This document shows positions 27,568 through 36,495 of a stretch of 64,000 nucleotides of DNA, piece by piece (positions within the stretch are counted from its first letter, which is position 1; each line of letters starts with the position of its first letter). Origin of the DNA: Devosia nanyangense. GTDB taxonomy: Bacteria > Pseudomonadota > Alphaproteobacteria > Rhizobiales > Devosiaceae. Location of the stretch: positions 1-64,000 of the forward strand of contig JACRAF010000015.1 of assembly GCA_016213505.1 (NCBI GenBank). The letters are read 5' to 3'. The notes under the pieces were generated by a model that was given only the letters and a program-made list of their open reading frames with translations, made no database searches and was not told where the DNA came from. The translations under genes and the position numbers were made by a program.

Positions 27568-28884
27568 ATGGCGGGCCCGGCCAGACAGCGCAAGGAGACG
27601 CGGCAGAAGCGTGCGCACGACCTCGCCTATGTGTTGGGGGAAGGCGCCTCGGTCGGCCGCTCGCGGGTGCTGCAGGACGCCTATTCGGTGGCACCCTTGG
27701 TGTTGCTCAACGCGCTCCTGGTCGTCGCCATCTACCTCGCGGTGATCCTGCGAGGTCAGCCGGTGCGCTGGGACGCATTCGCGATCGTCGCGCCGTCGCT
27801 TGCGGCGCTGCCGGTGGTCGTTGCCTTCGTGCTGGTGTCGCTGCGCGACCACGAGCAGCCGATCACCGTCGCCACGTTCGTGACGGGCGTCGCGGTGGCG
27901 GTGGTGATCGCCCTGCTCTCGGCGCTCCGCATCTTCATGAGCTATTCGGGCGTGTTGTTCTGCGCGGTGCCCACGACATTCGTGATGATCGTTGTCATGT
28001 TGCGGCTCAAGCAGGCCGAGAGCGAACGGGTCGCGCTGCTCGACTTTCCAGGCGCGGCCGCGGCGCTCGAAAAGCTCGGCGCCAAGATTCCGGTGATCCG
28101 CGGCGGCGACGAGGACCTCGCCGTGTTCGACCGCTTCCTCATCGACATCGGCACGCACTACTCGGACCGTTGGTCGCGGTTCCTTCTGCGCTCCTACATG
28201 CGCGGCGTGCTGGTGACGCCCTGGGTGCAGTTCCTCGAGACCCGCCGCGGCCGGGTCGACATTGGATCGTTCGATCTCTCCGACATCGTCCTCCGGCCGA
28301 GCCAGATTCTCTATTCGCGAGTCAAACGGGCCATCGACATTCTCGGCGTCGTCGTCGCCTTGCCCTTCGCGTTGGTGTTGAGCGCCTTCACCTATCTCTA
28401 CATCCTCATCCGCGCCGGACGGCCGGTGTTCTTCATTCAGCAGCGGCGCGGCTATGGCGGGCGCAACTTCACCATCTACAAGTTCCGCACCATGCGACCG
28501 CATGCGAGCCGTCATTCGGCGCGTGATGACGACGACCGCGTCATCGGCGGCCTCGGGCTGATCCGGCGCCTGCGTTTCGACGAGCTTCCGCAACTCTACA
28601 ATATCTGGCGCGGCGATATGAGCTGGGTGGGGCCAAGGCCCGCTGTGGCGGAGGTGGCCGAAGCGGCCGAAGCGGCCGAACCCAAATACGCCAGCCGGCT
28701 GCTCGTCCGGCCTGGTCTCAGCGGCTGGGCCCAGGTCAATTCGGGCTACGCCAGCACCACCGCCGAAGAGCTCGAAAAGCTCGGCTACGATCTCTACTAC
28801 GTCAAGAACATGTCGCTCGACCTCGACCTGTTGATCCTCGCCAAGACGGTGCGCATCCTGCTTTTCAGGATCGGCGCGAAGTAG
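27568..28884 (+). CDS. Undecaprenyl-phosphate sugar phosphotransferase
   Basis: The 438-residue protein has four N-terminal membrane segments (about residues 42-145), a cytoplasmic middle domain, then a membrane segment at AIDILGVVVALPFALVLSAF and the bacterial sugar transferase domain with IQQRRGYGGRNFTIYKFRTM, RRLRFDELPQLYNIWRGDM and WVGPRPAV, ending RPGLSGWAQV. This is the polyisoprenylphosphate hexose-1-phosphate transferase type that starts exopolysaccharide or O-antigen units. A small in-frame repeat (GAAGCGGCC units at 28651-28680) lengthens the VAEAAEAAEP stretch. It is divergent from rnd. Confidence 0.93.
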   Translation: MAGPARQRKETRQKRAHDLAYVLGEGASVGRSRVLQDAYSVAPLVLLNALLVVAIYLAVILRGQPVRWDAFAIVAPSLAALPVVVAFVLVSLRDHEQPITVATFVTGVAVAVVIALLSALRIFMSYSGVLFCAVPTTFVMIVVMLRLKQAESERVALLDFPGAAAALEKLGAKIPVIRGGDEDLAVFDRFLIDIGTHYSDRWSRFLLRSYMRGVLVTPWVQFLETRRGRVDIGSFDLSDIVLRPSQILYSRVKRAIDILGVVVALPFALVLSAFTYLYILIRAGRPVFFIQQRRGYGGRNFTIYKFRTMRPHASRHSARDDDDRVIGGLGLIRRLRFDELPQLYNIWRGDMSWVGPRPAVAEVAEAAEAAEPKYASRLLVRPGLSGWAQVNSGYASTTAEELEKLGYDLYYVKNMSLDLDLLILAKTVRILLFRIGAK

Positions 28885-29025
28885 CTCGGCGCCCCGGCCG
28901 ACAGCTGCGGCGCCAGATTTGGCAAAATTTTACCATTCGAGCTAACCGGGCGTCCGTGAACGGGGGCGCATGGTGGCCCACCCTTCGCAGAACGCGGGGG
29001 GAGCGTCACCTTGAGGGACCTTTCC

Positions 29026-29199
29026 ATGAACGTCTTCGCTCGTTTCGCCAGCGACGAGTCCGGTGCAACCGCCATCGAGTACGGCCTCATCGCCGCGCTC
29101 ATCGCGGTCGGCATCATTGCCGCGGCCACCACGCTCGGCGGCAGCCTCTCGTCACTGTTCGACCGAATCAGCACCAAGCTCAACGGCGCCACCGGCTGA
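29026..29199 (+). CDS. Flp family type IVb pilin
   Basis: The 57-residue pilin starts MNVFARFASDESGATAIEYG. The prepilin-peptidase site is the G followed by ATAIEYGLIAALIAVGIIA; the E and Y at mature positions 5 and 6 are typical of Flp pilins. The ATG follows GAGGGA by nine bases. No tad/cpa assembly genes are in the window, so it relies on a distant locus. A terminator follows. Confidence 0.93.
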   Translation: MNVFARFASDESGATAIEYGLIAALIAVGIIAAATTLGGSLSSLFDRISTKLNGATG

Positions 29200-29237
29200 T
29201 ACCGGCTCTGCCGGTCGACCCATCGCTGTTCAAACCG

Positions 29238-29268
29238 TGGGGGCCCAAGTGGCCCCCTCTTTCATTTC
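29238..29268 (+). terminator. Rho-independent terminator after the Flp pilin gene
   Basis: GGGGGCC and GGCCCCC form a 7-bp stem around CAAGT and are followed by TCTTTCATTT. Confidence 0.8.
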
Positions 29269-29289
29269 GCGGACGGCGTGAACGACAGC

Positions 29290-29317
29290 AAAAAGCCTCC
29301 CCGTGGGGGAGGCTCGT
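29290..29317 (-). terminator. Rho-independent terminator after tRNA-Leu
   Basis: On the minus strand GCCTCCCC and GGGGAGGC form a perfect 8-bp stem around CAC-type loop bases and run directly into TTTTTGCTG. It lies 10 bases after the tRNA-Leu 3' end. Confidence 0.85.
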
Positions 29318-29327
29318 TACGTGCGAT

Positions 29328-29412
29328 TGGTGCCCTGGAGAAGACTCGAACTTCCACGACTTTCGTCACACGGACCTGAACCGTGCGCGTCTACCAATTC
29401 CGCCACCAGGGC
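29328..29412 (-). tRNA. tRNA-Leu (anticodon CAG)
   Basis: An 85-base class II tRNA with encoded CCA. The acceptor stem starts GCCCTGG and ends CCAGGGC-ACCA. The anticodon arm is CACGG-TTCAGGT-CCGTG with anticodon CAG. A long variable arm (GTGACGAAAGTCGT) and the T-arm GAAGTTCGAGTCTTC follow. Confidence 0.97.
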
Positions 29413-29555
29413 AACCGATGGGCGCCGTTCCCTAGGGCAAGGCCTGGGGGCTGTCAATCGCGCTGTCGCGACGTTACGCCGGGCAAGCCTCGACAGGCCG
29501 GCGGGCTTCGCGATAGAAGCGGCGGACCTCATCCCTTGCTGGCCGGAGACATCTG

Positions 29556-30515
29556 ATGGCGCACCCCGAACTGGTTACGATTTTCGGGGGGTCGGGCTTT
29601 GTCGGCACACAGATCGTCCAGCTGCTGGCGCGGCAGGGGTTTCGCATCCGCGTGGCGGTGCGGCGTCCCGATCTGGCCGGTCATCTGCGGCCGCTGGGCG
29701 GCGTCGGGCAGGTGGTGCCGATGCAGGCCAATGTGCGCAATGCCGACTCGGTCATGGCGGCGGTGCGCGGCGCCTCGATCGTCATCAACCTGACGGCGGT
29801 CGGCGCCGAACGCGGCAAACAGCGCTTCCGCGCGGTCAACGCCATGGGCGCCAAGACCGTGGCGGAGGCCGCCAAAGCTGCCGGCGTGACGACGCTGATC
29901 CACATGTCGGTCCTAGGTGCCTCGGAGACCTCGCCGAGCGCCTTCGCGCGCTCGCGGGCGCTCGGCGAGCAAATGGTCCGGGCCGCGTTCCCAGCGGCGA
30001 TCATCGTTCGCCCCTCGATCATTTTCGGTGTCGGCGACGGCTTCTTCAACCTCCTCGGCAGCCTCGCCCGCATGTTGCCGGTGCTGCCGGTGTTCGGCGG
30101 CAAGACGAGGTTCCAGCCGGTCTATGTCGGCGACGTCGCCGAGGCGGTCGCCGCCGCAGCGATGGGCAAGGCCGAGCCCGGCCGGACCTATGAATTGGGC
30201 GGCCCGGAAGTTCTCAGCTACCGGCAGCTCATCGAGCGCGTGCTGGCCGACACCAATCGCAGCAACCCGCTTGTCGACCTGCCCATCTGGGTCGGGGCGG
30301 TGCTGGCCCTGCCGATGGGCCTCCTGCCCAAGCCGCTGCTGACCGCCGACCAGGTGAAGCTGCTGGGCATCGACAATGTGGTCTCGGCCGAGGCGATCGG
30401 GGACGGGTCTACCCTTGCCGGCCTCGGCATCACGCCGCGGCCGCTCGATGCGGTGCTGCCGACCTATCTGTGGCGGTTCTCGCGCAACGGCCAGTTCGAC
30501 CGGCAGACGGCTTAG
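29556..30515 (+). CDS. NDUFA9-like NAD(P)-binding protein (complex I-associated type)
   Basis: The 319-residue atypical short-chain dehydrogenase has the N-terminal nucleotide-binding motif TIFGGSGFVGTQIVQLL. The family includes NDUFA9, an accessory subunit of mitochondrial complex I, and its alphaproteobacterial homologues. The active-site YxxxK of classical SDRs is not evident, as expected for this group (ARSRALGEQMVRAAFP). It is convergent with uppP. Confidence 0.9.
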   Translation: MAHPELVTIFGGSGFVGTQIVQLLARQGFRIRVAVRRPDLAGHLRPLGGVGQVVPMQANVRNADSVMAAVRGASIVINLTAVGAERGKQRFRAVNAMGAKTVAEAAKAAGVTTLIHMSVLGASETSPSAFARSRALGEQMVRAAFPAAIIVRPSIIFGVGDGFFNLLGSLARMLPVLPVFGGKTRFQPVYVGDVAEAVAAAAMGKAEPGRTYELGGPEVLSYRQLIERVLADTNRSNPLVDLPIWVGAVLALPMGLLPKPLLTADQVKLLGIDNVVSAEAIGDGSTLAGLGITPRPLDAVLPTYLWRFSRNGQFDRQTA

Positions 30516-30524
30516 CCGCGCCGC

Positions 30525-31337
30525 TCACTTGAACAGCAATACGCCCCAGAGGCCGAGGGCGCCGACAAAGATTCGCCAGTAAGCGAATGGCGCAAAACCG
30601 TTTTTCGCGATGAAATCGAGCGCGTAGCGCACCACCACCCAGGCGGCGAGGAAGGCCAGCGCGAAGCCGAGCGCGATGCCGATGCCCATTTCGGTCGAGA
30701 TCAGGTCGCGGCTTTTGTAGAGATCGTAGGAGAAGGCCCCGATCATCAGCGGAATGGCGACGAAGAAGCTGAACTCGGCGGCGGAGCGCTTGTCGGTGCC
30801 CAAGAGCAGCGAGCCGACGATCGTGGCGCCGGAGCGGGAGACGCCCGGCACCAGCGCCAGCATCTGGAACAGCCCTATATAGAGGCAGAGCAGCGGCGGG
30901 TACTCGTAGATCGAGGTGTATTTCGGCGTCAGCTTCAACTGGTCGACATAGAGCAGGATAATACCGCCGACGATCAGCATGACGCAGATCAGCAGCGGTG
31001 ACTCGTAGATCACGGACTTGATGAAATCGTGCAGCAGGACGCCGACGACGGCGGCCGGGAGCGAGGCCAGCGCGACCCCGACAATGAAGCGGAGCGCACC
31101 GGGCTTGCCGGCGATGGCATCGCGCGCGATGCCCACCAATCGCCAGAAATAGACCACGACGATGGCCAGGATGGCGCCGAGCTGAATCAGCACCTCGAAG
31201 ACCCGCCCGGGGCTCTGAAAGCCCAGGAAATGGCCGACCAGCAGCAGGTGGGCGGTCGAGGAGACGGGCAGGAATTCGGTGAGACCTTCGATGATGCCGA
31301 GCAGGCCAGGCACAAAAAGACCTTGATCGGCGTTCAT
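30525..31337 (-). CDS. uppP: Undecaprenyl-diphosphatase
   Basis: UppP (BacA) removes a phosphate from undecaprenyl diphosphate to recycle the lipid carrier of peptidoglycan and polysaccharide synthesis; overproduction gives bacitracin resistance. The 270-residue polytopic protein has both active-site motifs: GIIEGLTEFLPVSSTAHLLL near residue 14 and PGVSRSGATIVGSLLLG in the second half. About eight membrane segments are seen. Confidence 0.96.
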   Translation of the reverse strand: MNADQGLFVPGLLGIIEGLTEFLPVSSTAHLLLVGHFLGFQSPGRVFEVLIQLGAILAIVVVYFWRLVGIARDAIAGKPGALRFIVGVALASLPAAVVGVLLHDFIKSVIYESPLLICVMLIVGGIILLYVDQLKLTPKYTSIYEYPPLLCLYIGLFQMLALVPGVSRSGATIVGSLLLGTDKRSAAEFSFFVAIPLMIGAFSYDLYKSRDLISTEMGIGIALGFALAFLAAWVVVRYALDFIAKNGFAPFAYWRIFVGALGLWGVLLFK

Positions 31338-31431
31338 CTCATCTCCTACTCATCGCGGGTCCGGGCAGCCCCGCTTGGTTAAGCTGATTTGCCGGGTCGC
31401 GCCAGAATTGCACAGGCCGGACGAGGGACCG

Positions 31432-32109
31432 ATGCCGAAACTCCTGCAGCACAGGCTCGACCCCGCTTCGCGCCTCGCCCGGCTGATGTTCGCCGAGTAC
31501 GGCATCGCGGTCGATCTCGAAGAGATCAAGCCGTGGACGCGCGAGCCGCAGCTGCTCGAGCTCAACCCGGCGGCGACGGTGCCGATCCTGATCGAGGAGG
31601 GTGAGCCGCCGGCGGTTGGGGTGCTCGCGGTCGTCCACACCATCGAGGACCGCTACAGCCCGAGCGCCGTGGTCGGGCTGTTCCCGGCGCAATCGCGCGA
31701 CCGGGCCGAGATGTGGCGGCTGTGCGAATGGGTGCTGATGAAGCTCAACGACGAGGTGACGCGCTATGTCATCGAGGAAAAGATCGTCAAGCGCGACAAG
31801 CGCGGCGCCACCCCCGACCCGGCCGTGCTGCGCGTCGCCAAGGCCAACCTCGTCGAGCACATGCTTTACTTCAACTGGCTGTTCGCAACCCGGCACTGGA
31901 TCGGCGGCGAGACCATGACGCTCGCCGATTTCGCGCTGGCGGCGCATCTGAGCGCCCTCGACTATCTCGGCGACGTCGATTGGGAGCAGGCGGTCGAGAC
32001 CCGGCAATGGTACGCGCGGATCAAATCGCGCCCGGCCTTCCGCACCCTCCTCAACGACCGCGTCGGCGGCATGCCGCCCCATGCCGGCTATGCCGACCTC
32101 GATTTTTGA
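31432..32109 (+). CDS. Glutathione S-transferase family protein
   Basis: The 225-residue protein starts MPKLLQHRLDPASRLARLMF after ACGAGGGA; the in-frame ATG 57 bases upstream lacks a ribosome site. The thioredoxin-like N-terminus has LNPAATVPILIEEG (cis-proline region) and the helical C-terminal domain has TLADFALAAHLSALDYLG. It overlaps queG by 29 bases. The substrate is unknown. Confidence 0.88.
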   Translation: MPKLLQHRLDPASRLARLMFAEYGIAVDLEEIKPWTREPQLLELNPAATVPILIEEGEPPAVGVLAVVHTIEDRYSPSAVVGLFPAQSRDRAEMWRLCEWVLMKLNDEVTRYVIEEKIVKRDKRGATPDPAVLRVAKANLVEHMLYFNWLFATRHWIGGETMTLADFALAAHLSALDYLGDVDWEQAVETRQWYARIKSRPAFRTLLNDRVGGMPPHAGYADLDF

Positions 32110-33250
32110 CCCAGCGAGGTCGGTCCCAGCGGGGGCCGTCCTCGCCGAACTGCGCGCCCGCGCGAGGGCGCTCGGTTTCGACGCCTTCGGGGTGACCACG
32201 GCTGATGCCCGGCCCGACCTGAGGGCAAAACTCGATGCGGCGCTGGCCCAAGGCTGGCAGGACGGCATGGAGTGGATGGCCGAGACCGCCGAGCGGCGCG
32301 CGGCTCCCTCCGCGCTGTGGGACGGCGTTCGTTCGGTGATCATGCTCGGGCTCAATTACGGCCCCGACCGCGATCCGATGGAAACGCTCGGCCAGCACGA
32401 CCGCGGCACGATTTCGGTCTATGCGCGCAACCGCGACTATCACGAGATCATCAAGGGCAAGCTCAAGGAGCTGGCGGGATTGCTCGCACGCCGCACTGGC
32501 GCCGAAGTCAAAGTCTTCGTCGATACCGCGCCGGTGATGGAAAAGCCGCTGGCGGAAGCGGCGGGACTCGGCTGGCAAGGCAAGCACACCGTGCTGGTCA
32601 GCCGCGCGTTCGGCTCCTGGCTGCTGCTCGGGGCGATCTTCACCAGCGCCGACCTGCCGGCCGACGCGCCGCACGAGGAAAGCTGCGGCACCTGCCGGCG
32701 CTGCCTCGATATCTGTCCGACCAACGCCTTTCCCGCTCCGTTCCAGCTCGATGCGCGGCGCTGCCTCAGCTACCTCAACATCGAGCACAAGGGGCCGATC
32801 CCGCTCGAATTCCGCGTCGCCATGGGCAACCGCATCTATGGCTGCGACGACTGCCTCGCAGTCTGCCCGTGGAACAAGTTCGCCTCCGTGGCCAAGGAAG
32901 CGCGGCTCAAGGCCCGCGACGAACTCAACGCGCCGGCGCTTGCCGACCTGGTGCAACTCGACGATGTGGGGTTCCGCACCCTGTTCGCCAGCTCACCGAT
33001 CAAGCGGATCGGCCATGCCCGGTTCCTGCGCAACGTGCTCATCGCCGTCGGCAACAGCGCCGACCCCTCCCTCGCCCCGCTCGCCCGCGCACGGCTCTCC
33101 GATGACGATCCACTGGTCCGCGGCGCGGCGGTGTGGGCGACGCGGCGGCTCGCCGCGCCGGACGGCGCCGAGCGTTTGGCTCTGGACTTTTTGGCCCGGG
33201 AGACCGACATCAGCGTGCGCTCCGAGTGGACGCAGGACCTCGGATCGTAG
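32081..33250 (+). CDS. queG: Epoxyqueuosine reductase
   Basis: QueG reduces epoxyqueuosine in tRNA to queuosine, using cobalamin and two [4Fe-4S] clusters. The protein has about 389 residues; ATG at 32081 or 32090. The two cluster motifs are SCGTCRRCLDICPTNAF and YGCDDCLAVCPWNKF. The C-terminal part has a HEAT-like repeat ending LSDDDPLVRGAAVWATRRL. It lies in a run of closely spaced genes (GST, queG, SDR, GNAT), which may be one operon. Confidence 0.95.
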   Translation: MPAMPTSIFDPARSVPAGAVLAELRARARALGFDAFGVTTADARPDLRAKLDAALAQGWQDGMEWMAETAERRAAPSALWDGVRSVIMLGLNYGPDRDPMETLGQHDRGTISVYARNRDYHEIIKGKLKELAGLLARRTGAEVKVFVDTAPVMEKPLAEAAGLGWQGKHTVLVSRAFGSWLLLGAIFTSADLPADAPHEESCGTCRRCLDICPTNAFPAPFQLDARRCLSYLNIEHKGPIPLEFRVAMGNRIYGCDDCLAVCPWNKFASVAKEARLKARDELNAPALADLVQLDDVGFRTLFASSPIKRIGHARFLRNVLIAVGNSADPSLAPLARARLSDDDPLVRGAAVWATRRLAAPDGAERLALDFLARETDISVRSEWTQDLGS

Positions 33251-33252
33251 CA

Positions 33253-34125
33253 ATGGGCGTGTTCTTTTTCGGCATGGGGTATTCGTCGCTGGCGACAGCC
33301 CGGTGCCTCCACGAAATCATCGACCGCGACGTACCGATCGCGGGCACCACGCGCAGCGAAGAAAACATCGAGCGGCTGGCCGAGAGCCCCTACCGGCTGC
33401 ACCTGTTCGACGGCACGGCCAAGGGCGCAACGCTCGGCCCTGATCTTCACAAGGCGACGCATGTGGTGCTGTCGATCCCGCCCAACGACAGCGGCGATCC
33501 GGCGCTCAACCTGCACCGTGACGACCTCGACACGGCGCCCGACCTCGAATGGCTGTGCTACTTTTCGACCGTCGGCGTCTATGGCGATTTCGGCGGCGCC
33601 TGGGTCGACGAGACGGCGCCGACGCGACCGGTCAACAAGCGCAGCCAGCAGCGGGTCGAGATCGAGCAGGCGTGGCGCGACTACGCCGCCGGGCGCGGCG
33701 TGCCGCTGCTGATCCTGAGGCTCGCCGGCATCTACGGGCCGGGACGATCCGCCTTCGAGAAGCTGCGCGAGGAGACCGCGCGGCGCATCGTCAAGCCGGG
33801 GCAGGTGTTCAACCGCATCCACGTCGAGGACATCGGCCGGACGACGACGCTCGCGGCACAACGGAAGCTGAGCGGCACTTTCAACCTCAGCGACGACGAA
33901 CCTTCGCCGCCGCAGGATCTGGTCGAATACGCCGCGCGCAAGATGGGCGTGCCGGTGCCACCCGACGTGCCGTTCGACGCGGCGCAGATGACCGAGATGG
34001 CGCGGAGTTTTTATTCGGACAACAAGCGGGTTTCGAGCAAAGCGATCAAGGCGGCGCTGGGGATCGAGCTCAGCTATCCCAACTATCGCGCCGGCCTCGA
34101 CGCGATCTTCGAGCTCCCCGCATGA
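33253..34125 (+). CDS. NAD(P)-binding extended SDR, YeeZ-like
   Basis: The 290-residue protein starts MGVFFFGMGYSSLATARCL with a shortened Rossmann glycine motif (FGMGYSS). YFSTVGVYGDFGGAWVDE and LRLAGIYGPGRSAFEKL match the YeeZ-type group. The substrate is unknown. It begins two bases after queG ends and overlaps the next GNAT gene by four bases. Confidence 0.85.
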   Translation: MGVFFFGMGYSSLATARCLHEIIDRDVPIAGTTRSEENIERLAESPYRLHLFDGTAKGATLGPDLHKATHVVLSIPPNDSGDPALNLHRDDLDTAPDLEWLCYFSTVGVYGDFGGAWVDETAPTRPVNKRSQQRVEIEQAWRDYAAGRGVPLLILRLAGIYGPGRSAFEKLREETARRIVKPGQVFNRIHVEDIGRTTTLAAQRKLSGTFNLSDDEPSPPQDLVEYAARKMGVPVPPDVPFDAAQMTEMARSFYSDNKRVSSKAIKAALGIELSYPNYRAGLDAIFELPA

Positions 34126-34778
34126 GCGCGCCCTCGCCGGCCAAGGGCCCGCCGCAGCGCGTCGTGCTCGAGGGCCGCTATGCGCGGCTCGAGCCCCTGG
34201 CGCAGCAGCACGCCGCCGACCTCTACACGGCCGCCACCGTTCCCGATGCCGCCCAGCGTTTCGCCTACCTGCCGGTCCACCCGCCGGAATCGGTCGAGGC
34301 ACTCGAGGGCTGGATCGCCGGGCAGCAGGGGCTCGCCGACCCCATCCTCTTCGCGGTCGTCGACAAGGCCAGCGGCCGTGCCGGCGGCTGGCAGCAACTG
34401 ATGCGGATCGTTCCCGAGCACGGGGTGATCGAGATCGGCTATGTCTATTGGGGCCCGAAGCTGGCGCGGACGCGGGTGGCGACGGAGGCGCTGTATCTGC
34501 ACGCGCGGTACGTCTTCGACGACCTCGGCTACCGGCGCTTCGAATGGAAGTGTAATGAACGGAACGAACCGAGCAAATCCGCGGCGCGGCGCTTCGGCTT
34601 TCAGTTCGAGGGCGTCTTTCGCCAGCACATGATCGTAAAGAGCGAGAACCGCGACACCGCCTGGTTCGCCATGCTCGATGGCGACTGGCCGCGGCTCAGG
34701 GCCGAATACGAGCGCTGGCTGGATCCATCCAATTTCGACGCGGATGGACTGCAGAAGACAAAACTGCGGACCAGCTAA
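34122..34778 (+). CDS. GNAT acetyltransferase, RimJ/RimL-like
   Basis: The 218-residue protein has the RimJ/RimL-type pattern: RLEPLAQQHAADLY, then VIEIGYVYWGPKLARTRVATEALYLH, RRFEWKCNERNEPSKSAARRFGFQFEG and FRQHMIVKSENRDTAWFAMLD, cut here. Such enzymes acetylate protein N-termini or small molecules. The 3' end overlaps the convergent secreted-protein gene by four bases. Confidence 0.88.
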   Translation: MSAPSPAKGPPQRVVLEGRYARLEPLAQQHAADLYTAATVPDAAQRFAYLPVHPPESVEALEGWIAGQQGLADPILFAVVDKASGRAGGWQQLMRIVPEHGVIEIGYVYWGPKLARTRVATEALYLHARYVFDDLGYRRFEWKCNERNEPSKSAARRFGFQFEGVFRQHMIVKSENRDTAWFAMLDGDWPRLRAEYERWLDPSNFDADGLQKTKLRTS

Positions 34779-35380
34779 TCGACGATGCCGATCCGACCGA
34801 TGTCGAGGGGAGCGTTGCGCTCGGGCTCATGCTCGGCGCAGGCGGCCTCGCCCAGCGGATTGAGCGTGTCGCAGTTCATCGAGCGGCGCATGTAGCCGAT
34901 GAACTCATAAGGACTTTCCCCACACTCGACGTCGCTGACCAGTTCGCCGTCGCGGCTGCCGATCAGGCCGCCCGTTGCGCCTCCGGCGTCGTCCGGATCG
35001 TCTGGATCGGGCGGATTGTAGAGCGAATAGAGCGTGTAGGTCGTGCCGTGGTCGATGAAACGGATGCTGACGAGATAGCCCTCGGGGCCGTTCGAGTGGG
35101 AAAACAGGAACACCGTTTTGCTATCGACCCCGGGCGGCGGGAAGCTGTAGTCGAGCCCGTCGGCGCTGTGCTGCTCCACGCGCAGATCGATATAGGGACC
35201 GGACTCGAGCGCCACGCCGTCGAGTTGCAGCCAGCCCTCTTCAGCAGTTTCGCCCGTGCCGCACGAATAGAGCGGCAGCCGGCCATCTTCCTGGGCCAGC
35301 GCGTGCGCCACCGCCAGCGCGGAAAACAGCGGAAACAGCAGGATCGCCTTGAAGGCGACCGAGCTTTGCGGCAGTCTCAC
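34775..35380 (-). CDS. Exported hypothetical protein
   Basis: The 201-residue protein starts at GTG 35380 (reading MRLPQSSVAFKAILLFPLF), nine bases after AAGGA. A signal peptide is clear, with cleavage near AHALAQ. The mature part has five cysteines, an acidic turn NPPDPDDPDDAGGA and no domain I recognise. Predicted periplasmic. Convergent with the GNAT gene upstream. Confidence 0.7.
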   Translation of the reverse strand: MRLPQSSVAFKAILLFPLFSALAVAHALAQEDGRLPLYSCGTGETAEEGWLQLDGVALESGPYIDLRVEQHSADGLDYSFPPPGVDSKTVFLFSHSNGPEGYLVSIRFIDHGTTYTLYSLYNPPDPDDPDDAGGATGGLIGSRDGELVSDVECGESPYEFIGYMRRSMNCDTLNPLGEAACAEHEPERNAPLDIGRIGIVD

Positions 35381-35469
35381 GGCACGGTCCTTTTCGACGC
35401 CTGGGCATTGCGGCCGTTCTAGCGTTCCGGCCGCGTGCCCACAAGAAATCCCGAGATCGAGGTAACACC

Positions 35470-36489
35470 ATGACCTACCGCGCCAGCGATACGCGCTATG
35501 ACAGCATGCAGTTCCGGCGCACCGGGCAGTCCGGGCTGAAGCTGCCGGCCATCTCGCTTGGCCTGTGGCAGAATTTCGGCGGCACGCGCGACTACCCGTC
35601 GGCGTTCGAGATTCTGAGCTACGCCTTCGACCACGGCGTGACGCACTTCGATCTCGCCAACAATTACGGCCCACCCCCGGGCGCGGCGGAAGAGCTGTTC
35701 GGCGACATCATGGCGCGCGACTTCCGCCCCTATCGCGACGAACTGATCATTTCGTCGAAGGCCGGCTGGGGCATGTGGCCGGGTCCCTATGGGGACCTGG
35801 GCAGCCGCAAATACCTCATCGCCTCCTGCGAGCAGAGCCTCAAGCGCATGGGGCTCGACTATGTCGACATCTTCTACTCGCACCGCTTCGACCCCGAGAC
35901 GCCGCTCGAGGAGACCATGGGGGCGCTGGCGCAGCTGCACCGGCAGGGCAAGGCGCTCTATGTCGGCATCTCGTCCTATCCGCGCGAGCAGACCCGCGAG
36001 GCCCATCGCATCCTGAGCGAAATGGGCGTGCCGCTCTTGATCCATCAGCCGAGCTATTCGATCCTCAACCGCTGGATCGAGGATGACGACACCATCGGCG
36101 CCTGCGGCGAACTGGGTGTCGGCGTCATCGCCTTTTCACCCCTGGCGCAGGGCGTGCTTTCGGGCAAATACTCGAAGGGCATCGAAGGTACGCGGGCGGA
36201 AGAACGCAATTCTTCTATCAACCGAAGGGCGCTGGCGCCAAAAGTGCTCGCGGCCGTCGAGGCGCTCGGCAAGCTCGCCAAAGCGCGCAAGCAGACGCTG
36301 GTTCAGTTCGCGCTCGCCTGGGTGCTGAGGCGCAAGGAGATGACCTCGGCGCTGATCGGGGTGCGCACCCTCGAGCAACTGAAGGACTGCCTGGGCGCGC
36401 TCGACAATCTCGAATTCACCACCAAGGAACTCACGGCCATCGACGCCGCCGTCAAAGGCGCCCTGCTCGACCAGCGCCCGGCGACCTAG
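35470..36489 (+). CDS. Aldo/keto reductase, YghZ-like
   Basis: The 339-residue protein has the AKR tetrad: aspartate and tyrosine in THFDLANNYGPPPGAAEE, lysine in LIISSKAGWGMWPGPYG and histidine in IFYSHRFDPETPLEE. The GPPPG and WPGPYG segments are typical of the AKR14 group (E. coli YghZ, L-glyceraldehyde 3-phosphate reductase), which detoxifies aldehydes with NADPH. It stands alone. Confidence 0.92.
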   Translation: MTYRASDTRYDSMQFRRTGQSGLKLPAISLGLWQNFGGTRDYPSAFEILSYAFDHGVTHFDLANNYGPPPGAAEELFGDIMARDFRPYRDELIISSKAGWGMWPGPYGDLGSRKYLIASCEQSLKRMGLDYVDIFYSHRFDPETPLEETMGALAQLHRQGKALYVGISSYPREQTREAHRILSEMGVPLLIHQPSYSILNRWIEDDDTIGACGELGVGVIAFSPLAQGVLSGKYSKGIEGTRAEERNSSINRRALAPKVLAAVEALGKLAKARKQTLVQFALAWVLRRKEMTSALIGVRTLEQLKDCLGALDNLEFTTKELTAIDAAVKGALLDQRPAT

Positions 36490-36495
36490 AGCAGT

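Noticed and set aside
26779..28593. A 604-codon extension of the rnd frame
   Set aside because: The upstream 400 codons are antisense to the sugar transferase; the true start with a ribosome site is at 27393.
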